From assembly GCA_902774195.1 (NCBI GenBank), contig CACYHM010000055.1, forward strand, positions 1-8,060: DNA of 8,060 bases, written 5' to 3'. The position numbers and the translations under genes are program-made. The notes under the pieces were generated by a model. That model saw only the letters and a list, made by a program, of their open reading frames with translations, was not told where the DNA came from and made no database searches. The stretch comes from an uncultured Eubacteriales bacterium. Its GTDB lineage: Bacteria; Bacillota_A; Clostridia; Peptostreptococcales; Anaerovoracaceae. Of this stretch, positions 1 through 6,635 are shown piece by piece (position 1 is the first letter of the stretch; each line of letters starts with the position of its first letter).

Positions 1-653
1 TTTCATTGCCGACGGACTTTGATAAGATCCTTTCGGTAATGAGATCGAGAGGAGTATCTGTCAGTATCATCCTGCAGAACCTGGCCCAGCTCAAGGCACT
101 GTTTGAGAAGCAGTGGGAGTCGATCGTCGGCAACTGCGATGAATTTGTCTACCTGGGCGGTAACGAAAAGGAAACTCACAAGTATGTCTCGGAGCTGCTT
201 GGCAAGGAAACGATAGACACCAATACCTACGGGAAGAGCACCGGCAGAAACGGCAACTACTCAACTAATTACCAGAATACAGGAAGGGAGCTTATGACTC
301 CTGATGAGGTGCGCATGCTGGATAACAGATATGCGCTTCTTTTTATTAGAGGCGAGCGGCCAGTCATGGATCTGAAATATGACATCATGAAGCACCCGGC
401 AGTTGGCTTGACTGCAGACGGAGGCGCGGAACCATATATACACGGTCAGCCAAAGGATGCAGCATTCACGCTGAGCCTCACCTTCGATCCGGATGACATA
501 GCATTTGCCAACGGCATAAAAGATGTGATCGAGATACCTGAGGGTGATTATGTGCTTCTGTCGGAAGAAGATGTCGAGAAAGAAGTAAAACAAATGGAAG
601 AAGCGGAACAAAAGGAGAAAACATATGACGGAAAAAAAGAACAAATTGATTGA
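1..653 (+). CDS. virD4: VirD4/TraG-family type IV coupling protein, C-terminal part (5' end outside window)
   Basis: This is the membrane-associated ATPase that hands the relaxase-DNA substrate to the type IV secretion channel during conjugation. The frame is already open at the left edge (TCA TTG CCG...), so the TTG at 6 is not the start and the gene is 5'-truncated by the window. The visible part begins at LPTDFDKIL, which in this family lies just downstream of the Walker B motif (DEFAN-type); Walker A and B are therefore off-window. Seen here are MRSRGVSVSIILQNLAQLK, with the conserved motif glutamine at 75-77, then NCDEFVYLGG, then LMTPDEVRML and the family's late signature RGERPVMDLKYD...HP. 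The last ~45 residues are an acidic, Lys/Glu-rich tail. The stop overlaps the next gene by 29 bases. Family assignment is secure; subfamily is by resemblance to Tn1549-like clostridial elements. Confidence 0.93.
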   Translation, partial: SLPTDFDKILSVMRSRGVSVSIILQNLAQLKALFEKQWESIVGNCDEFVYLGGNEKETHKYVSELLGKETIDTNTYGKSTGRNGNYSTNYQNTGRELMTPDEVRMLDNRYALLFIRGERPVMDLKYDIMKHPAVGLTADGGAEPYIHGQPKDAAFTLSLTFDPDDIAFANGIKDVIEIPEGDYVLLSEEDVEKEVKQMEEAEQKEKTYDGKKEQID

Positions 654-963
654 TCTTAAAGGTGCGAACAGCACCATGAAGCTTGGCTTCGCAATTTATG
701 CGGCTATGGTGGTGGCGTTCGTGTTTGGTGCGTGCATGTGTTATGCCGCAGGTGATCCGATCAGCACGGTCAATAAACTGTCGGAATTCATATTCAGTCT
801 GATCAGGGCCATTGGGCTCATTCTGCTCGGGCTCGGGATTATGCAGGTAGGACTTTCACTCAAGTCTCATGACCCATCACAGAGAGCGAATGGATTTCTG
901 ACTGTAGCAGGCGGTATCATCATCACTTTCACCAAAGAGATACTCAACATGATCGTCGGTTAA
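625..963 (+). CDS. Maff2-family / VirB2-like small membrane protein
   Basis: A 112-residue hydrophobic protein, probably the pilin-like or small channel subunit of the conjugation apparatus. A short charged N-terminus is followed by a hydrophobic segment at residues 20-40. This ends in CYAAGD, a plausible signal-peptidase site, so residues 1 to ~42 may be a signal peptide. A second membrane segment spans 53-74 (IRAIGLILLGLGIMQVGL) and a third hydrophobic stretch lies at about 90-103. The middle part, SHDPSQRANG followed by a Gly-rich hydrophobic run, matches my recollection of Maff2 proteins encoded just after virD4 in clostridial elements. The start at ATG 625 is chosen because AAAGGAG at 611-617 lies 7 bases upstream, inside the end of virD4. 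The 29-base overlap implies translational coupling. Mature VirB2 pilins have the same signal-plus-two-helix plan, so pilin function is an inference. Confidence 0.82.
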   Translation: MTEKKNKLIDLKGANSTMKLGFAIYAAMVVAFVFGACMCYAAGDPISTVNKLSEFIFSLIRAIGLILLGLGIMQVGLSLKSHDPSQRANGFLTVAGGIIITFTKEILNMIVG

Positions 964-985
964 TGACAGGGAGAAGGTGAGAATT

Positions 986-1624
986 ATGATGGAGAAACTG
1001 AAAAAGACAGCCGTACTGCTCGGCGGAGTGATGCTTATCCTCCTGATAATCGTCTGGGGGATAAAGCATAATATGAAGCCTGTCGATGTGCAGCCGGAGC
1101 CGGATGTTGAAACAGGAGTCGTTACTGAAGAGCAGGAAGAGACTAATGAGGCAAGCGCTGATTACGACATCGCTTCTGGGCTGAAGCTGAAGGATAAGGA
1201 TGGCGTGAAGACGCTGAGTACTGATCATTTCACAATGACTCTTACTCATGGAAAAAGCTGGGACGCTAAAGTCAACAGCAAGAATTCGATCACTATCTAT
1301 AATACGGCTCTTTATGAAGCGAATCGCGGAGGAAAGCTTGTGACCATCCTTGCCTATGATGCGGGTGATGAGAGTTATGATGTTCTGCCGGAATACAACG
1401 TCATTGGAGAAAGAGGCGGCAAGGTTTATATAGCCGCATATCCAACAGACATGCAGTATGACAGCAGCGATAAGAAAGCAGTTGCAAATTATATGGCTGT
1501 ATTCGAAGGAGTGAAGTTCGAGAGGATCAGAAGGATCACCGGTTACCTCGTCGGCACTATAGACCGTTTCAACGATGCTAAGGCCGCAGAGGTCAAAGAA
1601 AGAGTGAAGCATGGAATTGGATAA
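986..1624 (+). CDS. Bitopic membrane protein with extracytoplasmic domain, function unknown
   Basis: Taken from ATG 986 the protein has 212 residues; ATG 989 and an in-frame GTG at 977 are alternatives. AAGGTGA at 974-980 fits 986 best. It shows a basic N-terminus, one membrane segment at residues ~8-25 with no lipobox cysteine, an acidic, Pro/Glu-rich linker (~31-60) and then a folded domain (~76-178) predicted to lie outside the membrane. The domain contains HFTMTLTHGKSW, a SITIYNTALYEAN strand, GGKLVTILAYD, YDVLPEYNVIGE and YIAAYPTDMQYD. This order resembles an uncharacterised domain seen in many Firmicutes surface and lipoproteins (W..., fyn..., ggG.lf.i, y..lp.y..ig, y.....PTD.q); that comparison is from memory. 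Its place in the transfer operon, directly before the VirB6-like gene, suggests a VirB8-like or surface-scaffold role, but no VirB8 motif is visible. Confidence 0.85.
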   Translation: MMEKLKKTAVLLGGVMLILLIIVWGIKHNMKPVDVQPEPDVETGVVTEEQEETNEASADYDIASGLKLKDKDGVKTLSTDHFTMTLTHGKSWDAKVNSKNSITIYNTALYEANRGGKLVTILAYDAGDESYDVLPEYNVIGERGGKVYIAAYPTDMQYDSSDKKAVANYMAVFEGVKFERIRRITGYLVGTIDRFNDAKAAEVKERVKHGIG

Positions 1625-1632
1625 ATAGAGAT

Positions 1633-1640
1633 AAGGAGGT
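1633..1640 (+). promoter_or_regulatory. Ribosome binding site AAGGAGGT deciding a TTG start
   Basis: The site AAGGAGGT is followed by an ATG at 1643, only two bases later, and by an in-frame TTG at 1649, eight bases later. The spacing favours initiation at TTG 1649 over the nearer ATG, which would be too close for a ribosome bound at this site. The protein differs by only two residues. Confidence 0.6.
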
Positions 1641-1648
1641 GAATGACA

Positions 1649-2488
1649 TTGGACAGTGACAACTGGGTAGTGCAGAATCTTGAGAATGCACTAAACACAT
1701 GGAACACGAAGATGGCAGAAGTATGGTCGCTGCTGACCATGTCGCCTCAGAGTTTCAAAGGCGGAGGCATCTGGCATGTCATCCTTCAGATCAACGGAGC
1801 AGTAAAAGGCATAGGCCTGGCGCTGCTCGTTTTGTTTTTTCTGATTGGTGTAGTCAAAACATGCGGAAGCCTGACAGATGTGAAGCGCCCGGAGCACGCT
1901 CTTAAGCTGTTCATCAGATTTGCTATTGCAAAAGGTGTCGTCACATACGGACTTGACCTGATGATGGCACTCTTCGACATAGCCCAGGGTGCTATGAGGA
2001 CGATCATGAGTGCATCCGGAGTCGGGTCAGCAACGAAGACGACCCTGCCAAAAGCGATGGTCGATGCCATTGAGGACTGCGGCTTCTTCGAGAGCATACC
2101 GCTCTGGGCAGTAACGCTCATAGGAAGCCTGTTCATAACGGTACTGTCGTTCATCATCATACTCACGGTGTACGGCAGGTTCTTCCGTCTGTATATGTAC
2201 ACTGCTATCGCACCTATCCCGCTTTCAACCTTTGCAGGTCAGCCTACGCAGAATATCGGCGTGAGCTTCCTAAAGAGCTATGCGGGAGTGTGTCTTGAAG
2301 GCGCGATCATAGTGCTTGCCTGCATCATATTCAGCAAGTTCGCAGCCAGTCCGCCTGTAGTTGACAAGGATGCAGCTGCCGCGACGATGGTATGGAAGTA
2401 TGTCGGCGAGCTTGCGTTCAACATGCTGGTGCTCGTGGGCATGGTCAAGATGAGCGATCACCTGGTCAAAGAGATGTTAGCACTCTAG
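1649..2488 (+). CDS. VirB6/TrbL-like polytopic conjugation channel protein
   Basis: An integral membrane protein of 279 residues (281 if ATG 1643 is used), the expected inner-membrane channel component. Counting from ATG 1643, hydrophobic segments lie at about 53-73 (GIGLALLVLFFLIGVV), 90-112, 154-176 (LWAVTLIGSLFITVLSFIII), 182-195, 212-232 and 253-270. A soluble loop of about 40 residues lies between the second and third. The motif around FRLYMYTAIAPIPLSTFAG is typical of the TrbL/VirB6-like proteins of clostridial elements (the CD1112-type group, from memory). Those genes stand between the Maff2 and PrgI genes, as here. The gene is separated from its upstream neighbour by 24 bases and followed 12 bases later by a small ORF. 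Confidence is high for a membrane transfer protein and good for the VirB6 role. Confidence 0.87.
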   Translation: MDSDNWVVQNLENALNTWNTKMAEVWSLLTMSPQSFKGGGIWHVILQINGAVKGIGLALLVLFFLIGVVKTCGSLTDVKRPEHALKLFIRFAIAKGVVTYGLDLMMALFDIAQGAMRTIMSASGVGSATKTTLPKAMVDAIEDCGFFESIPLWAVTLIGSLFITVLSFIIILTVYGRFFRLYMYTAIAPIPLSTFAGQPTQNIGVSFLKSYAGVCLEGAIIVLACIIFSKFAASPPVVDKDAAAATMVWKYVGELAFNMLVLVGMVKMSDHLVKEMLAL

Positions 2489-2500
2489 GAAGGAGGAAGT

Positions 2501-2635
2501 ATGGAAGTTATTACTAATGGAAGAGCCGGGATCCCGGCAGGTAATGCGGAACAAACGCGAAAAGAGAGGATCATGCTCTATATGGAGATGATCTGTGAGT
2601 CAGTAGGAGGGGAAAAACAGAATGATGAACATTAA
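2501..2635 (+). CDS. Small 44-residue ORF within the transfer operon
   Basis: This ORF runs from ATG 2501 to TAA 2633-2635 and encodes 44 hydrophilic residues, beginning MEVITNGRAGIPAGNAEQTR and ending in EKQNDEH. Support for translation is an excellent ribosome site, AAGGAGGAAG, just after the preceding stop codon with normal spacing, and a 14-base overlap with the start of the next gene. That layout suggests it couples translation of the downstream DUF5688 gene. There is no signal peptide, membrane segment or recognised domain. It also contains a 14-bp perfect palindrome at codons 9-13. It could be a real small protein or a leader peptide whose job is to deliver ribosomes to the following gene. 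Nothing about function is recognisable. Confidence 0.62.
   Translation: MEVITNGRAGIPAGNAEQTRKERIMLYMEMICESVGGEKQNDEH
2525..2538 (+). repeat. Perfect 14-bp palindrome GCCGGGATCCCGGC
   Basis: The sequence reads the same on both strands and lies about 25 bases into the 44-aa ORF. In RNA it could fold as a five-base GC-only stem with a GATC loop close to the translation start. It has no T-run after it, so it is not a terminator. It may be a protein-binding dyad, an RNA hairpin, or chance. Confidence 0.55.
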
Positions 2636-3581
2636 TGAATTCATTGAAAGGATGAAGGCAGAAGTAAGGGAGTGCCTTCCGGATGATGTGTATCAGGATA
2701 TCATCATCGACAACGTCGAGGTGGTCAAGATGAACGATCAGAAGCTGCACGGACTGAGCTTCAAAATGCCGGGTGTCGATGCAGCACCAACGCTGTACGT
2801 CAATGAGATGTATGAGGCGTACAAGGACGGTGCAGATATCGAATACCTTGCAAGTGAGATGGCAAATATGTACTCGGCATCGAGAAATGCCGTTGCTCCG
2901 CCGCAGGTCGATCTCAGCTATGACAATGTGAAGGACAAACTGACAGTGAGGCTGCTGGAGAAGAGTCGGAACAGGGAGTTCCTTGCCAACATGCCGTATG
3001 TGAGCGTAGGTCACGGACTTGCGGTCATAGCAGACATCAACATGGGCGAGGACAGAGGCGGAGACTGGAGGATCGCAGTCAACAACAACGTGCTTGACTC
3101 GCTGGATGTAGATATTGAGACTCTGTTCGCAGATGCGATGAAGAGCTCGGTCATCCTTGACCCGCCAACTCTGGTGGATATGACCAGTGCATTATTCTCT
3201 CCGGAGAAAACCAATCTGCTGGACAGGGATGAGCCTATTGCACCTGAGGATGTAGGCGGCATGTATGTGCTGACCAATACAAGCGGATCTCTCGGAGCCG
3301 CTGCACTCTTCTATCCTGATGTGAAGGATAAGGCAGCTGAGCTGATCGGAAGAGATTACTATATTCTCCCAAGCAGCGTGCACGAGGTCATCCTGGTCCC
3401 TGACTCACAGGACATCAAAGCGAACGAGCTTTGCGATATGGTGAAGCAGGCAAACAAAACTGTAGTGGAGGAACAGGATATCCTTTCCGACAATGTGTAT
3501 CACTATAGCAGGGATGACAGGAGACTGGATAAGGTCACGGCTGATCCGCAGCGTGCTGACAGAGTAGCCGAAGGGAGGTAG
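2622..3581 (+). CDS. DUF5688 family protein
   Basis: A soluble protein of 319 residues without signal peptide or membrane segment. The N-terminal helix MMNINEFIERMKAEV, the stretch PTLYVNEMYEAYKDG (residues 56-70), the central YVLTNTSGSLGAAALFYPDV region (215-234), YYILPSSVHEVILVPD (246-261) and the end piece ILSDNVYHYSRDDR (287-300) are, in that order, what I recall of DUF5688. This domain is widespread in Firmicutes and has no established biochemical function. The C-terminal ~25 residues are charged and probably disordered. ATG 2622 is preferred over ATG 2625 because AGGAGG at 2605-2610 lies upstream at workable distance. It overlaps the 44-aa ORF by 14 bases and is 5 bases from the PrgI gene, so it is fully embedded in the transfer operon. 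A role in transfer, regulation or host adaptation cannot be decided from sequence. Confidence 0.85.
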   Translation: MMNINEFIERMKAEVRECLPDDVYQDIIIDNVEVVKMNDQKLHGLSFKMPGVDAAPTLYVNEMYEAYKDGADIEYLASEMANMYSASRNAVAPPQVDLSYDNVKDKLTVRLLEKSRNREFLANMPYVSVGHGLAVIADINMGEDRGGDWRIAVNNNVLDSLDVDIETLFADAMKSSVILDPPTLVDMTSALFSPEKTNLLDRDEPIAPEDVGGMYVLTNTSGSLGAAALFYPDVKDKAAELIGRDYYILPSSVHEVILVPDSQDIKANELCDMVKQANKTVVEEQDILSDNVYHYSRDDRRLDKVTADPQRADRVAEGR

Positions 3582-3586
3582 ACCCT

Positions 3587-4039
3587 ATGGAGGTTCGCAT
3601 CAACAGAGAAATAAGAGACTACACAGAGTCAATGTTCTTCGGACTGTCACTGAGGCAGTTCTTTTTTTCTGTCCTTGCATGCGGCGTGGCAGTTGGTATC
3701 TACCTTGGTCTCAATCCCATCCTCGGGACTGAGACCACCAGCTGGCTCTGTATAGTGGCAGCGTTTCCGTTTGCCGTGCTGGGATTCCTTAAATACAACG
3801 GCATGACAGCGGAGAAGTTCATCGCTGCCTGGATCAAGTCGACATTCATGATCCCGAAGGTGCTTCTGTTCGGCAATACCAACTATTACTATGCGATGCT
3901 TGCGGATGAATTGCCGGAGAACGCCGGTAAGCAGAAGTATCACCGGCGGGGCTCAAGGCACAAGAGGAACACAGTCCGAAAACAGAAAGTGAAGAAGGTC
4001 AGAAAGAAAAAACGAAAGAAAGGAGCTGATGGCAATTGA
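3587..4039 (+). CDS. PrgI family (VirB3-like) conjugation protein
   Basis: A protein of 150 residues with the VirB3-like plan: an N-terminal MEVRINREIRDYTESMFFGL segment and two membrane helices at about 24-42 and 51-68. These are followed by LKYNGMTAEKFIAAWIKS and a short region ending in NTNYYYAML. This pattern is characteristic of PrgI proteins that precede virB4 in Gram-positive elements, where they work with VirB4 at the membrane. The start ATG 3587 has GGGAGG (3573-3578) eight bases upstream, inside the end of the DUF5688 gene. The last ~35 residues (115-146) are extremely basic, mostly Lys and Arg, and unlike the compact core; they may bind nucleic acid or membrane lipid. The stop codon overlaps the virB4 start by four bases (TTGA). 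Confidence 0.92.
   Translation: MEVRINREIRDYTESMFFGLSLRQFFFSVLACGVAVGIYLGLNPILGTETTSWLCIVAAFPFAVLGFLKYNGMTAEKFIAAWIKSTFMIPKVLLFGNTNYYYAMLADELPENAGKQKYHRRGSRHKRNTVRKQKVKKVRKKKRKKGADGN
4020..4025 (+). promoter_or_regulatory. Ribosome binding site AAGGAG for the virB4 TTG start
   Basis: AAGGAG lies ten bases before TTG 4036. In the virB4 frame there is a stop at 4027-4029, and the first in-frame ATG is codon 38 (4147), beyond residues the family normally has. TTG 4036 is therefore the best start. An out-of-frame ATG at 4029 would give only 14 codons. The TTGA junction joins stop and start for translational coupling. Confidence 0.65.
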
Positions 4040-6516
4040 TAAAAACACTAACCAATGTCCTCAAGCAGGATAAAGAGAAGTTTTCTGTGCCAAGAAAGGT
4101 GCAGGACATCATTCCCGTCAGATCCATATGGCCTGACGGGATTTTTATGACCGGGAAAAACAAGTTCAGCAAGATGTACCGCTTCACGGATATAAACTAC
4201 GCAGTCGCATCCAGGGAAGACAAGGCGGGGATGTTCCTCGGCTATTCAGAACTTCTGAACTCGCTCGATTCCGGATGTACTGCCAAGATCACCATCAATA
4301 ACCGAAGGCTGAACATGCTGGATTTCGAAGACAGGATACTGCTTCGCATGATGGGTGATCCGCTCGATGTTTACCGCAAGGAATATAACGACATGCTTAC
4401 TGACAAGGCGACTGGCAGCAATGCGATCATCCAGGACAAGTATATTACCATCTCGGTCAATCGGAAGAATATCGAGGATGCCAGGCTGTACTTTGCCAGA
4501 ATAGGTGCTGACCTTAGTGCTCATTTCTCAAGGCTCGGTTCAAAGTGTATAGAACTGAACTGCAATGATAGACTTCGCATCATCCATGACTTTATGAGGA
4601 CCGGCGAGGAGACTTCATTTCACTTCGATTTGAAGACTCAGATGAGGAAGGGCCATGACTTCCGTGACTATATCTGCCCGGATGTCTATGAGAACAACAG
4701 CGACTATTTCAAAGTCGGAAATCGGTTTGGTCGCGTTTTGCTCCTCAGGGACTATGCATCATATATCTCCGATGACATGGTTGCGGAGATCACCGACCTC
4801 AGCAGGAACCTGATGCTCTCAATCGATGTCGTTCCTATCCCGACCGATGAGGCGGTGAAGGAAGTTGAGCAGAGACTGCTTGGCGTAGAGACAAATATCA
4901 CCAACTGGCAGCGTAAGCAGAACATGAACAACAACTTCTCTGCTGTTGTCCCATACGACATGGAGCAGCAGAGAAAGGAAACAAAGGAGTTCCTTGATGA
5001 TCTGACTACCAGAGACCAGAGGATGATGTTCGCGGTTCTCACACTGGTTCATACTGCTGACTCAAAGAAGCAACTGGATAATGATACTGAGGAGATTATG
5101 ACCATCGTCAGAAAGAGGCTCTGCCAGATGTCTGTGCTGAAGTATCAGCAGCTGGATGGACTCAAGACTGCGCTGCCGTTTGGTGTTCGCAGGATAGATG
5201 CGTTCAGAACCCTGACCACGGAATCACTTGCAGTATTCATGCCGTTTCGTGTTCAGGAGGTCTATGACAGTCATGGCATCTACTATGGCAACAATGTCAT
5301 TTCCAAGAACATGATAATTGCCGACAGAAGGAGGCTCCTCAACGGCAATGCATTCATCCTGGGTGTATCCGGTGGAGGCAAATCTTTTATGGCTAAAAAT
5401 GAGATAGTGAATCTGATGCTGGCGACGGATGCGGACATCATTATCATCGATCCGGAGAGAGAATACTCGCATCTTGTACGAGCTCTAGGCGGATCTGTCA
5501 TTGAGATATCTGCCACATCGCATAACCACATCAACGCGATGGACATGTCCAGAGACTACGGTGAGACTGATCCTATTATTGAGAAATCGCAGTTCCTGCA
5601 GTCACTCTGCGAACAGATCGTAGCAGGACACAAGTTCCAGAAAGGCCAGCAGTCCATCATCGACCGCTGTACCGAGAACGTGTATCGCTACTACAAACAG
5701 GGTAACTATATGGGCACTCCACCTACGCTTCAGGATTTCAGAGAAGAATTACTGAAGCAGCCTGAACCGGAGGCCCACTCGCTGGCACTTGAGCTTGAGC
5801 TCTTCACCAGAGGTTCGCTCAACACTTTTGCGAAGCAGACAAATGTTGATACAAGTAACCGCCTGATCTGCTACGACATCCTTGAGCTCGGTGAGCAGCT
5901 GAGAGCCATCGGTATGCTCGTCATTCTCGACTCCATACTCAACAGGATCACGCAGAACCGTCAGAGAGGTAAGCAGACATATATCTTCATTGATGAGATT
6001 TATCTGCTCTTCATGCATGAGTATTCAGCGCAGTTCCTTTACAAGCTGTGGAAGAGAGTACGTAAGTACGGAGCTTTTTGCACTGGGATCACTCAGAACG
6101 TAGCCGACCTGTTGCAGTCATACACGGCAAGGACGATGCTTTCCAATTCCGAGTTCATCGTTATGCTGAATCAGGCAGCAACTGACAGGATCGAACTGGC
6201 GAAGCTGCTGAATATTTCCAATGAGCAGCTGTCGTATATAACGAATGTTGATGCAGGCCATGGTCTCCTGAAAGTAGGAGCGAGCCTGGTGCCATTCGAG
6301 AACAGGTTCCCGAAGGATACGAAACTGTACCAGCTCATGACAACCAAGGCGGGTGAGGGTTTCTTTGCAGGTCAGCCAGAGTCCGCAGGATTTTCGTCAG
6401 ATAAACCGCATGATTCTTCTGACAAGCAGGAGATACTCAGAAAGATACAGGAAGTCGCAGGCAGCAGCGAGGAATTCGATGCTCTTGTGAGGAAGTTTAT
6501 GGCCGGTAACGGATAG
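4036..6516 (+). CDS. virB4: VirB4-family conjugation ATPase
   Basis: An 826-residue cytoplasmic/peripheral ATPase that powers assembly of the conjugation channel. The N-terminal half (to ~400) is the VirB4/TraE-type region, with DINYAVASREDKAGMF, KITINNRRLN, HFDLKTQMRKGHDF and NNNFSAVVPYDMEQQRKETK. The ATPase domain follows. Walker A is GVSGGGKS at residues 443-450 (nucleotides 5362-5385). IIIIDPEREYS lies at 468-478, Walker B is YIFIDE at 649-654 with D653/E654, and the GITQN motif with Gln687 comes last. The final part, NVDAGHGLLKVGASLVPFENRF, is also family-typical. Length matches the ~800 residues usual for the group, and all key residues are present, so the enzyme looks intact. It starts with TTG overlapping the PrgI stop. 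A terminator-like hairpin sits in codons ~26-37. The ~50 C-terminal residues are hydrophilic and variable. Confidence 0.97.
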   Translation: MIKTLTNVLKQDKEKFSVPRKVQDIIPVRSIWPDGIFMTGKNKFSKMYRFTDINYAVASREDKAGMFLGYSELLNSLDSGCTAKITINNRRLNMLDFEDRILLRMMGDPLDVYRKEYNDMLTDKATGSNAIIQDKYITISVNRKNIEDARLYFARIGADLSAHFSRLGSKCIELNCNDRLRIIHDFMRTGEETSFHFDLKTQMRKGHDFRDYICPDVYENNSDYFKVGNRFGRVLLLRDYASYISDDMVAEITDLSRNLMLSIDVVPIPTDEAVKEVEQRLLGVETNITNWQRKQNMNNNFSAVVPYDMEQQRKETKEFLDDLTTRDQRMMFAVLTLVHTADSKKQLDNDTEEIMTIVRKRLCQMSVLKYQQLDGLKTALPFGVRRIDAFRTLTTESLAVFMPFRVQEVYDSHGIYYGNNVISKNMIIADRRRLLNGNAFILGVSGGGKSFMAKNEIVNLMLATDADIIIIDPEREYSHLVRALGGSVIEISATSHNHINAMDMSRDYGETDPIIEKSQFLQSLCEQIVAGHKFQKGQQSIIDRCTENVYRYYKQGNYMGTPPTLQDFREELLKQPEPEAHSLALELELFTRGSLNTFAKQTNVDTSNRLICYDILELGEQLRAIGMLVILDSILNRITQNRQRGKQTYIFIDEIYLLFMHEYSAQFLYKLWKRVRKYGAFCTGITQNVADLLQSYTARTMLSNSEFIVMLNQAATDRIELAKLLNISNEQLSYITNVDAGHGLLKVGASLVPFENRFPKDTKLYQLMTTKAGEGFFAGQPESAGFSSDKPHDSSDKQEILRKIQEVAGSSEEFDALVRKFMAGNG
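4113..4146 (+). terminator. Terminator-like hairpin inside the 5' end of virB4
   Basis: CCCGTCAG (4114-4121) pairs perfectly with CTGACGGG (4133-4140), and T4113/A4141 adds a ninth pair. Inside the loop, CCATATGG can pair again. The stem is followed at once by TTTTT (4142-4146). This is the shape of a rho-independent terminator, yet it lies wholly within coding sequence, about 80 bases after the virB4 start. If functional, it would stop transcripts whose virB4 start is not being translated. Function is inferred from structure only. Confidence 0.45.
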
Positions 6517-6525
6517 TCAGACAAT

Positions 6526-6545
6526 GAGGCAGAGCGTTCTGCCTC
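6526..6545. repeat. Perfect 8-bp stem-loop just after virB4
   Basis: GAGGCAGA (6526-6533) and TCTGCCTC (6538-6545) are exact inverted repeats around a GCGT loop, nine bases after the virB4 stop. No T-run follows on either strand, so it is not a canonical intrinsic terminator. It could protect the 3' end of the operon message from exonucleases or weakly slow polymerase. Confidence 0.6.
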
Positions 6546-6549
6546 GCTA

Positions 6550-6583
6550 CATCAAAAAAACATCAAAAATGCAAGATGCATTT
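6550..6583. repeat. CATCAAAAA direct repeat and AAATGCA/TGCATTT inverted repeat
   Basis: CATCAAAAA occurs at 6550-6558 and 6561-6569, with starts 11 bases apart, about one helix turn. Overlapping the second copy is an exact 7-bp inverted repeat, AAATGCA (6567-6573) and TGCATTT (6577-6583), with a three-base centre. Such a dyad could be an operator for the downstream promoter; no regulator can be named. Confidence 0.45.
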
Positions 6584-6595
6584 GAGGGCATTTAT

Positions 6596-6635
6596 TGTCG
6601 GATCTCGGTCAAAAAATGTCGGATTTCGGTCAAAA
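6596..6635. repeat. Two direct copies of TGTCGGATYTCGGTCAAAA
   Basis: The 19-base unit occurs at 6596-6614 and 6617-6635, differing at one base (C or T at unit position 9), with a period of 21 bases, i.e. two helix turns. The region is non-coding. Repeated ~20-bp units starting with TG are a known property of IS21-family termini, so this might be a stranded insertion-sequence end. Equally it might be a pair of protein-binding sites upstream of the promoter. No transposase gene is present in the window. Confidence 0.7.

Noticed and set aside
6..8. TTG at 6 as start of the VirD4-like gene.
   Set aside because: The frame is open to the window edge and the protein begins in the middle of the conserved ATPase domain; the gene is simply cut by the window.
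944..1612. 222-residue minus-strand ORF.
   Set aside because: It is antisense to the bitopic membrane protein, which has a good start site, a clear anchor-plus-domain layout and operon context; the antisense frame has none of these.
4001..4039. A-rich run at the end of the PrgI gene (AAAAAAC) as a possible -1 frameshift site fusing PrgI to VirB4.
   Set aside because: The run is not in the right phase for an A AAA AAC slip site, and the -1 frame meets TGA at 4027-4029 before the virB4 start, so no fusion can form.
6526..6545. Stem-loop after virB4 as the terminator of the transfer operon.
   Set aside because: The stem is perfect but followed by GCTACATC and then A residues; no T-run on either strand, so it is listed only as a hairpin.
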